DNA of 64,000 bases from Palsa-892 sp035556215. GTDB taxonomy: Bacteria > Pseudomonadota > Alphaproteobacteria > Rhizobiales > Xanthobacteraceae. Below the pieces are notes generated by a model. The model was not told where the DNA came from, made no database searches, and saw only the letters and a program-made list of their open reading frames with translations. Shown piece by piece: positions 16,551-24,933 of this stretch. Location: contig DATMFI010000007.1 in NCBI GenBank assembly GCA_035556215.1, positions 62,001 to 126,000 on the forward strand, given 5' to 3'. Each line of letters opens with the position of its first letter. Positions within the stretch are counted from its first letter, which is position 1. Made by a program: the position numbers and the translations under genes.

Positions 16551-17741
16551 ATGAAGATCATGAAGTCTGTTTTACGCCGCCGCACTTTTCTCAGCGGCGC
16601 TTTCGCCGTTGGCCTTGCCGCTGCCGCGCCGTTTGGAACGGCGTCGGCGCAGGAACCGATCAAGGTCGGACTCGTTGCCGCGCTTTCCGGACAGTCGGCG
16701 AAGTCGGGTGAAGCGATTACCCGCGGTCTCTCGATCGCGATCGACGAAATCAATGCGGCGGGCGGCATCAACGGCCGCAAGATCGAGTTGATCTCGCGCG
16801 ACGACGAAAGCAATCCGGGCAAGGGTCTTTTGGCCGCGCGGGAACTCGTTCAGCGCGAAAAGGTTGCCGCGATGTTCGGCGGCCTCGACACGCCGGTGTC
16901 GCTCGCGATCGTGCCGTTCGCCAATCAGAGCAAGGTTCCATTCGTTGGCGTTTGGGCGGCGGGAACCAACATCACCCGCAACGGCGCAGCCGATAACTAC
17001 GTCTTCCGCGTTTCGGCGGTCGATGCCTATGTCGGCGAAGCGCTGGTCGATTATGCGATCAAGCACGGCGCCAAGAAGCCGGGCATGATCCTCATCAACA
17101 ATCCGTGGGGCGAATCGAACGAACACGCGCTCCATGATGCGCTGAAGAAGCACAACATGACGGCGGCGGGCGTCGAGAAGTTCCAGGACGCTGATGTCGA
17201 CGTCGTGCCGCAGCTCACCCGTTTGAAGCAGGCCGGCGCCGACACGCTGTTCCTCGTTGCGAACGTCGCGCCGTCCTCGCAGGTCGTGAAGTCGCTCGAA
17301 CGCATGGGCTGGAATGTTCCGATCGTCTCGCACTGGGGGCCGGCCGGCGGCCGCTTCACCGAACTCGCGGGCCCGCGCAGCGCGGACGTGCACTTCATCC
17401 AGACCTTCCTGTTCTCTGACAAGCAGTCGGCCAAGGCCAACGATGTGCTCGCCAAGCTCAAGGCGAAATATCCCGCGATCAAGACGCTCGCGGACGTGAC
17501 GCCCGCGGTCGGCATCGCCAATGCTTACGATGCGATGCATCTCGTGGGCCTCGCGCTCAAGAAAGCGGGCTCGACCGACGGCAAGGCCGTTCGCGATGCG
17601 CTTTTGGCAATCGACAAGTATGACGGCCTGATCAAGACCTACGAGAAGCCGTTTACCGCGCAGAACCACGATGCGCTCGGCCCGAAGGATTACGTCTTCG
17701 CACACTTCGTGAAGGGCGAGATCCTTCCGCTCACCCAGTAA
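16551..17741 (+). CDS. Branched-chain-amino-acid-type ABC transporter, periplasmic binding protein (LivK-like)
   Basis: A 396-residue solute-binding protein of the LivK/AmiC fold. The signal peptide is Tat-like (RRRTFLSGAF, then a hydrophobic run and ASAQE at the cleavage site). The mature protein starts IKVGLVAALSGQSAKSGE and contains ARELVQREKVAAMFGG. AGGAGG lies 8 bases before the ATG at 16551; an upstream in-frame start at 16488 would spoil the signal peptide. It heads the transporter operon. Its substrate is unknown; binding proteins of this class also take amides and ureides, which would fit the neighbouring oxalurate genes. Confidence 0.92.
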   Translation: MKIMKSVLRRRTFLSGAFAVGLAAAAPFGTASAQEPIKVGLVAALSGQSAKSGEAITRGLSIAIDEINAAGGINGRKIELISRDDESNPGKGLLAARELVQREKVAAMFGGLDTPVSLAIVPFANQSKVPFVGVWAAGTNITRNGAADNYVFRVSAVDAYVGEALVDYAIKHGAKKPGMILINNPWGESNEHALHDALKKHNMTAAGVEKFQDADVDVVPQLTRLKQAGADTLFLVANVAPSSQVVKSLERMGWNVPIVSHWGPAGGRFTELAGPRSADVHFIQTFLFSDKQSAKANDVLAKLKAKYPAIKTLADVTPAVGIANAYDAMHLVGLALKKAGSTDGKAVRDALLAIDKYDGLIKTYEKPFTAQNHDALGPKDYVFAHFVKGEILPLTQ

Positions 17742-17751
17742 TCGCAGACAG

Positions 17752-17785
17752 ATTGGCGGGCGGCGCATGCCGTCCGCCAATTTTT
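17752..17785 (+). terminator. Attenuator hairpin between binding protein and permease genes
   Basis: ATTGGCGG (17752-17759) pairs with CCGCCAAT (17774-17781), extended inwards with mismatches, and is followed by a T-run. A partial terminator here would give more binding protein than membrane components, as is common in ABC operons. Confidence 0.7.
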
Positions 17786-17820
17786 CCGCGTCTCGCGGAT
17801 ATCTACGAGGGGATGGTTTC

Positions 17821-18693
17821 ATGCTTTTTACTTCGGCGGTCATCACCGGCCTGGGACTCGGCGCGATGTACGGTCTTATCGCGCTCGGTTTTCACATCAC
17901 TTACACCGTTTCGAACACCGTCAACTTCGCGCAGGGGAGCGCGATGATGGTGGGTTCGGTTCTCGGCTTCACGCTGATGGTCACCTACGGGCTGCCGTTC
18001 TGGGTCGCGGCGCCGATCGCGCTCGCGGGCTGTGCCGTGTTCGGCCTGATCGTCGAGCGCGTTCTTGTGCGTCCCTTCGTCGAGCGCAATTCCGACGCGT
18101 GGCTGATGGCGACCGTCGCAGGCGGCATCATCGTCGATAACATTGTGCTGTTCACCTTCGGCAAGGAGCCGCGCAGCCTGCCGTCGCCGCTCGCCACCAA
18201 CAGCATCGAATTTCTCGGCACCGGCGTTTATCCGCTGCAGCTCATCATCCCCGTGGTGGGGCTTTGCGTTGCGGTGGCGCTCCAGATCATTTTCCGGCGT
18301 ACCCATCTCGGCAAGGCGCTGCTCGCCGTCGTGCAGAACCGCGACGCCGCGCGTCTCATGGGCATCAACGCCAAGGTCGTCGTCGCTTCGGCTTTTGCGA
18401 TTTCGACCGCGCTTGCGGGTCTTGCCGGACTTCTGATCGCGCCGCTGTTTTCGGTCTATTCGGACATGGGCACGCTGTTCGGCCTCAAGGCGTTCGCGGT
18501 TGCCATCCTCGGTGGCATTACCTCGGCGTCCGGCGTGATGATCGCGGGCCTGCTCTATGGCGTGGTCGAAGCGCTGGTGACGGCCTATCTCGGCTCGAGC
18601 TACACGCAGATCGTCGTCTTCACCGTCATTATTCTCGCGCTGGCGCTGCGGCCGAACGGCCTCCTGGGCCGTGCCGCGGTGAACAAGGTCTGA
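17821..18693 (+). CDS. LIV-type ABC transporter permease (LivH-like)
   Basis: A 290-residue inner-membrane permease with about eight hydrophobic helices. It has the LivH opening GLGLGAMYGLIALGFHITY and the NTVNFAQGSAMM segment, and the ATPase-coupling loop near NRDAARLMGIN. The ATG at 17821 is preferred, with GAGGGG 9 bases upstream; the longer frame from 17767 would run through the attenuator hairpin. It pairs with the fused permease-ATPase chain that follows after 10 bases. Confidence 0.92.
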   Translation: MLFTSAVITGLGLGAMYGLIALGFHITYTVSNTVNFAQGSAMMVGSVLGFTLMVTYGLPFWVAAPIALAGCAVFGLIVERVLVRPFVERNSDAWLMATVAGGIIVDNIVLFTFGKEPRSLPSPLATNSIEFLGTGVYPLQLIIPVVGLCVAVALQIIFRRTHLGKALLAVVQNRDAARLMGINAKVVVASAFAISTALAGLAGLLIAPLFSVYSDMGTLFGLKAFAVAILGGITSASGVMIAGLLYGVVEALVTAYLGSSYTQIVVFTVIILALALRPNGLLGRAAVNKV

Positions 18694-18703
18694 GGAGGGG
18701 ACG

Positions 18704-21244
18704 ATGCAGAACAACGCTTCATCGAGCCTCGTTTCGTCTAGCACCGCCATGCTTGCCGCAATCCTGCTGATCGTCGCGAGCGGCGTCGCCTTCGTGCTGA
18801 CCGGCGGCAGCTACTTTACCTTTGTCATCGCCATCGTTGCGCTGACGACGATCGTGGGTGTCGGCCTCAACGTGCTGGTGGGCCTGACGGGGCAAATCTC
18901 GCTCGGCCATGTCGGTTTCTTCGCGATCGGCGCCTATGCCGTGGGCATCTTGAATCTGGCCGGTGTCAATTTCTGGATCGCCTTCCTTGCGGGCGGTGTG
19001 ATCGCGGGTGCCGTTGGTGCGCTGCTGGCGCTGCCGGCGATGCGCGTGACGGGTCCGTATCTCGCGATGGTGACCATCGCCTTCGGCCTGATCGTCGAGC
19101 ACAGCCTGATCGAGCTTCGCGATCTTACCGGCGGCCAGAACGGCCTGATGGGTTTCACCGGCCCGAGCATCGGCGGTTTCGTATTTACCGAACGTGAAAT
19201 GGCGCTTCTCGCCATCGTGCTCGCCGGCCTCTCGCTCTGGTTCTTCGACCGGTTGGCACGCAGCGGCTGGGGCCGCGCGATGATCGCCGTGCGCGATGCG
19301 GAAATCGCGGCGCGTTCGGTGGCGCTGCATCCGCTCGCCGTGAAGGTCGCGGCGTTCGCCATCTCGGCTGCGCTCACAGGCCTCGCGGGCGGGCTTTACG
19401 CGCCGCTGATGGGCTATATCGCGCCGAGTTCGTTCATGTTCTCGCAGTCGATCATCTTCCTGTTTGCTGTGATCGTCGGTGGCGTTGGCTGGACGCTCGG
19501 GCCGGTTTTCGGTGCGCTTGTCACGGTGATGCTGCCGGAGCTGCTTTCGAGCTTCGCGGAATATCGCCTCCTGTTCTTCGGCGCGCTGCTGCTTGCGGTG
19601 TTGCTGCTGGCGCCGTCCGGCATTGTCGGCGCGCTTGCCCGCTTCGTACCGAAGTTCGGCGGCGGTGCGCGCAAGGAAACGGCGGAAGCACCGGTCATGG
19701 AGTTCCTGCGCCGCGATAAATCGGCGCCCGGCCTCTCGGTGGCCGATATCGGCATCACCTTCGGCGGCATTCGCGCCGCAAGCGGGGTGAGCCTCAAGGC
19801 GTTGCCGGGCCGTGTCACCAGCATCATCGGACCGAACGGCGCGGGCAAAACGACTGTGCTCAACATGGTCGGCTGCTTCTACCGTCCGGGCTCGGGCTCG
19901 ATCCGCCTCGGCGGCACCGAACTTGCCGGCCAATCGGCGACGGTTGCCGCGCGCACGGGTATCTCGCGCACTTATCAGACGACGAAACTGTTTCCGTCGC
20001 TCAGCGTGATGGACAACATCCTCATCGGCCTCCGCCGCGGCCGGATGGGCAATCCGATCGGCGCGCTGGCGCGGAGCGAAGATGTCGCGTTGGCCGAAGG
20101 ACTGTTGAAACTCGTCGGCTATGAAGGCTCGCGCGATTGCCCCGCGGCGGATCTGCCGCATGTCGATCGGCGGCTTGTCGAAATCGCTCGCTCGCTCGCG
20201 CTCAGGCCCGAAGTGCTGCTGCTGGATGAGCCCGCGGCAGGCCTCGTGCAGGGCGAGAAAATCGCGCTCTCGAAACTTCTGCGCCAGATCGCCGATCTCG
20301 GCATCGCCGTCGTACTCGTCGAGCACGACATGGCGCTCGTCATGGGCATCTCGGACGAGATTCTTGTGCTCGACGCCGGCAAGCCGATTTCCTCGGGCGA
20401 GCCCGCGAAAGTACGCAGCGATCCGGCGGTGATCGCGGCCTATCTCGGCTCGGGCGAGCTGAAAGCAAAGCCGCGTCCGGCTGGCTGGCAAGGCTCGGGC
20501 GAGCAGGTGCTCGCGGTCAAGGCGCTCGATGCCGGTTATGGATCGGTCGGCGTGCTGAAATCGGTCGGCATCGATGTCGGCGCCGGCGAGATGGTCGCGC
20601 TGCTCGGCGCGAACGGCGCGGGCAAATCGACGACGATGCGTGCGCTGAGCGGCTTGTTGCGTCCCTGCATCGGGGCGATCGCGCTCGATCAGGAGCAGAT
20701 CGAGCGGTTGCCCGCGCACGAGATCGCGCGGCGCGGCCTTGCGCTGGTGCCGGAAGGCCGCCAGGTCTTTCCGGAGCTCAGCGTGCTCGACAATATTCAG
20801 ATCGGCGCTTATCGGCGCGGCAAGGGTGACTACTCGGCCGAAGTGGAGGCGATCCTGAAGCGCTTTCCGAGGTTGCGGGAGCGGTTGCATCTTCGCGCCG
20901 GTCTTCTTTCCGGCGGCGAGCAGCAGATGCTTGCCGTCGCGCGCGGGCTGATGGCGAAGCCGAAAATATTGTTGCTGGACGAGCCGTCGCTCGGCCTCGC
21001 GCCGGCGATGATCGAGGAGCTGTTCTCGGTGCTCGCGGATCTGCGCGACGAGGGCATAACGATCCTGCTCGTCGATCAGATGGCGGCGCTGACGCTCGCG
21101 GTCGCCGATCGCGGCTATGTGCTCGAACAGGGCCAGGTCGTGCGGGCCGATACGGCGGAAGCGCTACGCGGCGATCCCGCGCTGGAAGCTGCCTATCTCG
21201 GCAACGATAAAGTGCGCAGCGAGCCGCAAAGGAAGCTGGCATGA
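18704..21244 (+). CDS. Fused LIV-type permease-ATPase-ATPase (LivM-LivG-LivF)
   Basis: A single 846-residue chain carrying three usual subunits. Residues about 1-325 are a LivM permease (GLNVLVGLTGQISLGHVGFF). Residues about 345-590 are a LivG ATPase with Walker A GPNGAGKT (376-383) and LLLDEP. Residues about 600-846 are a LivF ATPase with Walker A GANGAGKS (635-642), signature LSGGEQQ (735-741) and Walker B LLLDEP. The signature of the first ATPase is degenerate: LPHVDRR near residue 484 where LSYGQQR-like sequence is usual. LivM-LivG fusions are known; a full triple fusion is less common. It overlaps the amidohydrolase by 4 bases. Confidence 0.93.
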   Translation: MQNNASSSLVSSSTAMLAAILLIVASGVAFVLTGGSYFTFVIAIVALTTIVGVGLNVLVGLTGQISLGHVGFFAIGAYAVGILNLAGVNFWIAFLAGGVIAGAVGALLALPAMRVTGPYLAMVTIAFGLIVEHSLIELRDLTGGQNGLMGFTGPSIGGFVFTEREMALLAIVLAGLSLWFFDRLARSGWGRAMIAVRDAEIAARSVALHPLAVKVAAFAISAALTGLAGGLYAPLMGYIAPSSFMFSQSIIFLFAVIVGGVGWTLGPVFGALVTVMLPELLSSFAEYRLLFFGALLLAVLLLAPSGIVGALARFVPKFGGGARKETAEAPVMEFLRRDKSAPGLSVADIGITFGGIRAASGVSLKALPGRVTSIIGPNGAGKTTVLNMVGCFYRPGSGSIRLGGTELAGQSATVAARTGISRTYQTTKLFPSLSVMDNILIGLRRGRMGNPIGALARSEDVALAEGLLKLVGYEGSRDCPAADLPHVDRRLVEIARSLALRPEVLLLDEPAAGLVQGEKIALSKLLRQIADLGIAVVLVEHDMALVMGISDEILVLDAGKPISSGEPAKVRSDPAVIAAYLGSGELKAKPRPAGWQGSGEQVLAVKALDAGYGSVGVLKSVGIDVGAGEMVALLGANGAGKSTTMRALSGLLRPCIGAIALDQEQIERLPAHEIARRGLALVPEGRQVFPELSVLDNIQIGAYRRGKGDYSAEVEAILKRFPRLRERLHLRAGLLSGGEQQMLAVARGLMAKPKILLLDEPSLGLAPAMIEELFSVLADLRDEGITILLVDQMAALTLAVADRGYVLEQGQVVRADTAEALRGDPALEAAYLGNDKVRSEPQRKLA

Positions 21245-22497
21245 CCAAAGGTTCGCTCGATCTCGTGCTCCGCAAGGGGCGTATCCACAATGGCGGGCAC
21301 GATCACGCGCTCGACATCGGGATTCGCGGCGGCAAGATTGCCGAAGTAGCTCCGGCGATCTCGACCGATGCGCGCGAGATCGATTTGGGCGGGCGCCTCG
21401 TATTCGGCGGTTTCGTCGAGACGCATATCCATCTCGACAAGGCCTGCATCCTCGGGCGTTGCGGTCATTCGGAATCGCTCGCGCAGGCGATCGGGAAGGT
21501 CGCTTCGCTAAAGAAGGAATTTACGCAAGAAGATGTTTATGCGCGCGGGCGCCAGGTGCTGGAAAAAGCGCTGGTGCAGGGCACGACACGCATGCGCACC
21601 CATGTCGAAGCCGATCCGCGCGCCGGTTTGCGGTCGTTTGAAGCGATCGCCCAGCTCAAGAAGGATTACGCCTGGGCGATCGATCTCGAAATTTGCGTCT
21701 TCCCGCAGGAAGGATTGCTCAACGATCCGGGCACTGACGAATTGCTGGTGCAGGCGCTCGAGCGCGGCGCCGATGTCATTGGCGGCTGCCCCTATACCGA
21801 CAGCAATCCGAACGGGCAGATCGCGCGCATCTTCGAACTCGCGGATCGCTACGACGTAGATATCGACTTCCACCTCGATTTCGACCTCAAGCCGGAGAGC
21901 ATGGATCTCTATGAAGTCTGCCGGCAGGCGAAGGCGCATCGCCGCGGCGGGCGCGTCACCGTCGGGCATGTATCGAAGCTTTCGGCGGTCGCGCCCGCGC
22001 AACTGCAGGACATCGCGAAGATGCTTCGCGACTCCGGCGTTGCTGTCACCGTGCTGCCTTCGACCGATCTTTTCCTGATGGGGCAGGGCGAGACGCATCT
22101 CGTGCCGCGCGGCGTTGCGCCTGCGCATCGCCTCGTGCAGCAGGGAGTCAAATGCAGCATCTCGACCAACAACGTGATGAATCCATTCACGCCGTTCGGC
22201 GATTGCTCGCTCCTGCGGATGGCGAATCTTTACGCCAATGTTCAGCAGATTGGCAGAGCCGATGAGATGGCGCTTTGCTTCGATATGGTGTCGTCGAAAT
22301 CGGCCGAACTTCTCAATCTCAAGGGCTACGGCGTGGAGGTCGGCAATGCCGCCGATCTCGTCGTGCTCGACCACGAGACGGCGGCCGGTGCTCTCGCCGA
22401 GCTTGCACAGCCCTTGTTCGGCTTGAAGGCGGGCCGCGAAACGTTCAGGCGGCCGCGGCCTGAAGTCTACCGCCCGTTTGCGGCGGCCGCCGAATAA
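21241..22497 (+). CDS. Cytosine-deaminase-type amidohydrolase
   Basis: A 418-residue TIM-barrel metal hydrolase of the amidohydrolase superfamily, near CodA/AtzC. The first metal motif ETHIHLDKA, the MRTHVEAD strand and GHVSKL are present. Where relatives have a metal-binding Asp (pattern ..D-N-V-x-D-P-F), this protein reads STNNVMNPFTPFGD, with Asn at the Asp position. Translation is coupled to the transporter chain, so it probably acts on the imported compound by ring opening or deamination (inference). The family covers cytosine, creatinine, hydantoin-like and N-alkyl triazine substrates; the actual substrate cannot be read from sequence. Confidence 0.85.
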   Translation: MTKGSLDLVLRKGRIHNGGHDHALDIGIRGGKIAEVAPAISTDAREIDLGGRLVFGGFVETHIHLDKACILGRCGHSESLAQAIGKVASLKKEFTQEDVYARGRQVLEKALVQGTTRMRTHVEADPRAGLRSFEAIAQLKKDYAWAIDLEICVFPQEGLLNDPGTDELLVQALERGADVIGGCPYTDSNPNGQIARIFELADRYDVDIDFHLDFDLKPESMDLYEVCRQAKAHRRGGRVTVGHVSKLSAVAPAQLQDIAKMLRDSGVAVTVLPSTDLFLMGQGETHLVPRGVAPAHRLVQQGVKCSISTNNVMNPFTPFGDCSLLRMANLYANVQQIGRADEMALCFDMVSSKSAELLNLKGYGVEVGNAADLVVLDHETAAGALAELAQPLFGLKAGRETFRRPRPEVYRPFAAAAE

Positions 22498-22597
22498 CCC
22501 GCGACAGAACGCGCAAAAACGCCGTGTAGCGGGCTTTCATTCACTTTTTCTCCCGTTTTGGCTAACCTTGCCGAGGTTAATCAGGCCGGGGAAACCG

Positions 22598-23470
22598 ATG
22601 GGTATGAAGCTCACGCTAACCGCTGCCGATGGCTTCAAGCTGGGGGCTTATCGCGCGGATCCGCCAGGGCCGAATGTGCGCGGCGGTATCGTCGTCATCC
22701 AGGAGATTTTCGGCGTCAATCACAACATCCGTTCTATCTGCGACAGGCTTGCCGATACCGGCTACCGGGCGATCGCGCCGCAGCTTTTCGACCGCGTCGA
22801 GCCGAATTTCGAATCCGGTTACACCGTGCCGGAAGTGACGGCGGCGCGCGAACTTGCCGGCAAACTGGATAGCGCCAAACTGATCCTCGATGCGGCGGCG
22901 GCGTTCGACGCGCTGAAGCGCGAGGGGCCGGTCGCGATCATGGGCTTTTGTCTCGGCGGCACCGTCGCGTTTGAGGCGGCGACGCGCTTCGGCGGCCTGG
23001 CCGCGACCATCTGTTTTTATGGCGGCGGGATTATTCGCAAGGCCGACCAGAAGCCCAGATGCCCGGTGCAAATGCATTTCGGCGAGGAAGACGGCCACAT
23101 CCCGATGAGCGATGTCGAAGTGATCCGGCAGAAGCGGCCCGAATGCGAGATCTTTACCTATCCGGGTGCGGGCCACGCTTTCGCCAATGAAGATCGTCCG
23201 AGCTACGAGTTGCGCAGCGCCAAAATCGCCTGGCAGCGATCGCTCGCGATGCTCGCGCATGCATTCGCTTCGATCAAGCGCCCGCCATCGTCTGCGGCAG
23301 CGAGCGAAGCGAAGCCGAAGCCCGCAGCTACGACCAAGACCAAGATCAAGACCGCCAAGGCAAAAGCAACAAAAGCAAAGGCCGTTGTGAAAGCAAAGCC
23401 CGCGGCGAAGCCCAAATCGAAAGCGCGCAAGGCGGCTGTCAAGCGGAAGGCGAAGAAGCGCCGCCGCTAA
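22598..23470 (+). CDS. Dienelactone-hydrolase-family protein with lysine/alanine-rich tail
   Basis: A 290-residue alpha/beta hydrolase. The nucleophile elbow GFCLGG carries the catalytic Cys of dienelactone hydrolases; EEDGHIP and GAGHAFANEDRPSYE supply the Asp and His. Residues after about 228 form a 60-residue Lys/Ala/Pro-rich tail (repeats such as AKAKATKAKA) resembling histone-H1-like nucleoid proteins, ending KRKAKKRRR. The start ATG at 22598 follows GGGGAAACC; the upstream in-frame ATG at 22478 overlaps the amidohydrolase. Its substrate is unknown. The tail may bind nucleic acid or be a low-complexity expansion. Confidence 0.85.
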   Translation: MGMKLTLTAADGFKLGAYRADPPGPNVRGGIVVIQEIFGVNHNIRSICDRLADTGYRAIAPQLFDRVEPNFESGYTVPEVTAARELAGKLDSAKLILDAAAAFDALKREGPVAIMGFCLGGTVAFEAATRFGGLAATICFYGGGIIRKADQKPRCPVQMHFGEEDGHIPMSDVEVIRQKRPECEIFTYPGAGHAFANEDRPSYELRSAKIAWQRSLAMLAHAFASIKRPPSSAAASEAKPKPAATTKTKIKTAKAKATKAKAVVKAKPAAKPKSKARKAAVKRKAKKRRR

Positions 23471-23555
23471 ACGCGAAAGGCTGATCCAACCGTAATTGAA
23501 TCAGCTTTGTCGCTATTTTTGATTGGGCGGCTCTCGGCCGCGCCGCGGCTGAACT

Positions 23556-24698
23556 TTAGCGGCGGCGGTGGATGATCGGCGCCGCCGCCTTCCAGCTGGC
23601 AATATCGGTGTAACCGAGCTGCGCCATGGCGCGGCTCGTTTCATCCCGCAGCATGTCGATGACGATCTTGGCGCCATCGGGGCCGAGGCCGGCGATGCCG
23701 AACATCATGGCGCGCCCGAGCAGCACGAAATCGGCGCCGGCCGCGAGCGCTTTCAGGATGTGTTCGCCGGAGCGGATGCCGCTGTCGAGGATCAACGGAT
23801 AGCTCGGGCCGACGGCGGCGCGCACCTCGCTGATGACGTCGATCGGCGCGGGCAGGGATTCGATTTGGCGGCCGCCGTGATTGGAGATCACCACCGAGTC
23901 GATGCCCATGTCGCGGGCCTTCACGGCATCCTCGGCGGATAACAGGCCCTTCACGACCAGCTTGCGCTTCCAGCGATCGCGCAGCTTTTTGAGTTCATCC
24001 CAGTTGAAGCGGCCGCTGATCTGCGAAGACACGAAGCCCGCGACCGGCTTCGCGCCGGTCTGCTTGGTGTAGCGCTCCATGTTTTCGAAGCGCGGGATGC
24101 CGTGTTTCAGGGTGCTGAACGACCAGGCCGGGTGGCTGACGAGTTCCCAGACGAATTTCGGCGATATTTTCAGCGCGACGCTGAAATTATTACGGATGTC
24201 GCGGGTGCGGCGCGCGGCCACCGGAATATCGACGGTGACGACGAGCGTCTCGTAGCCGCTTTCATCGGCGCGCTTGACGAGATCGTCGGCGATCTCCCGC
24301 ACGCGCGAAACGTAAAGCTGGTACCAGGCGTTTTCCGGCGCATAGCCGTGATACTTCTCCATTGCCGTGGTGCCGGAAGTCGAAAGCGTGCAAGGGATGT
24401 TCGCTTCCTTGGCGGCATGGGCGACGGCGCGCTCGCCGTCCGGGCACATCAGGTTGCAAAAGCCGATCGGCGCGCAACCGAAGGGAAGCGACCACTTGCG
24501 GCCCATCAGCGTCGTCGAAAGATCGCGCTCCTCGACATTCATCAGCATGCGCGGTTTCAGCAGGTAGTCGTCGAACGCATCGATATTCCGGGCCATGCCT
24601 TTCTCGTCGCCGGCCGCGCCATCGAGGTAGTCGAAAACGAATTTGGGCAGGCGGCGCTTGGCAAGCGGGCGCAGGTCGGAAACGGTCGCGATCGTCAT
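23556..24698 (-). CDS. FMN-dependent alpha-hydroxy-acid oxidase/dehydrogenase
   Basis: A 380-residue enzyme of the lactate dehydrogenase (LldD)/glycolate oxidase/mandelate dehydrogenase family: TIM barrel binding FMN. Readable motifs are FDYLDGAAGDE, ATTLMGRKW-like N-terminal region, and the catalytic SNHGGRQIESLPA with the active-site His-Gly-Gly-Arg. ILDSGIRSGEHILKALAAGADFVLLGR (read with breaks) is the phosphate-binding end. The ATG at 24698 gives the usual N-terminus (TIATVSDLR). It runs towards the dienelactone hydrolase gene. Ureidoglycolate is a 2-hydroxyacid, so it could feed oxalurate into the nearby pathway, but lactate or glycolate are equally possible. Confidence 0.9.
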   Translation of the reverse strand: MTIATVSDLRPLAKRRLPKFVFDYLDGAAGDEKGMARNIDAFDDYLLKPRMLMNVEERDLSTTLMGRKWSLPFGCAPIGFCNLMCPDGERAVAHAAKEANIPCTLSTSGTTAMEKYHGYAPENAWYQLYVSRVREIADDLVKRADESGYETLVVTVDIPVAARRTRDIRNNFSVALKISPKFVWELVSHPAWSFSTLKHGIPRFENMERYTKQTGAKPVAGFVSSQISGRFNWDELKKLRDRWKRKLVVKGLLSAEDAVKARDMGIDSVVISNHGGRQIESLPAPIDVISEVRAAVGPSYPLILDSGIRSGEHILKALAAGADFVLLGRAMMFGIAGLGPDGAKIVIDMLRDETSRAMAQLGYTDIASWKAAAPIIHRRR

Positions 24699-24933
24699 GA
24701 TGAGCCTTGCAGGTTTCGGAAGGGCAGGGTGGGACAATGGCCGCCGAATGGCGCGCCAACGGTCAATCACGGCATCTCTGTGGCACAGGTCAAAAAAATA
24801 TCATAGTGCCGCTTTCGCAGACATATCTCTGCAAAAAATGCATGGCGGACTGAACTTTCTGACTGGCTCGGGGTTTGCACGGAGCGGCTGGGGAAGGCTT
24901 CGGGTGGATCAAAGACGGGAGCAAAGGAAAGAC

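Noticed and set aside
18719..20890. 723-residue open frame opposite the fused transporter gene
   Set aside because: It is a mirror of the GC-rich codon pattern of the real gene; its residues are rich in Arg/Ala/His/Asp with no family motif.
22478..22597. N-terminal extension of the dienelactone hydrolase from ATG 22478
   Set aside because: It overlaps the end of the amidohydrolase gene and does not resemble a hydrolase N-terminus; ATG 22598 fits the fold.
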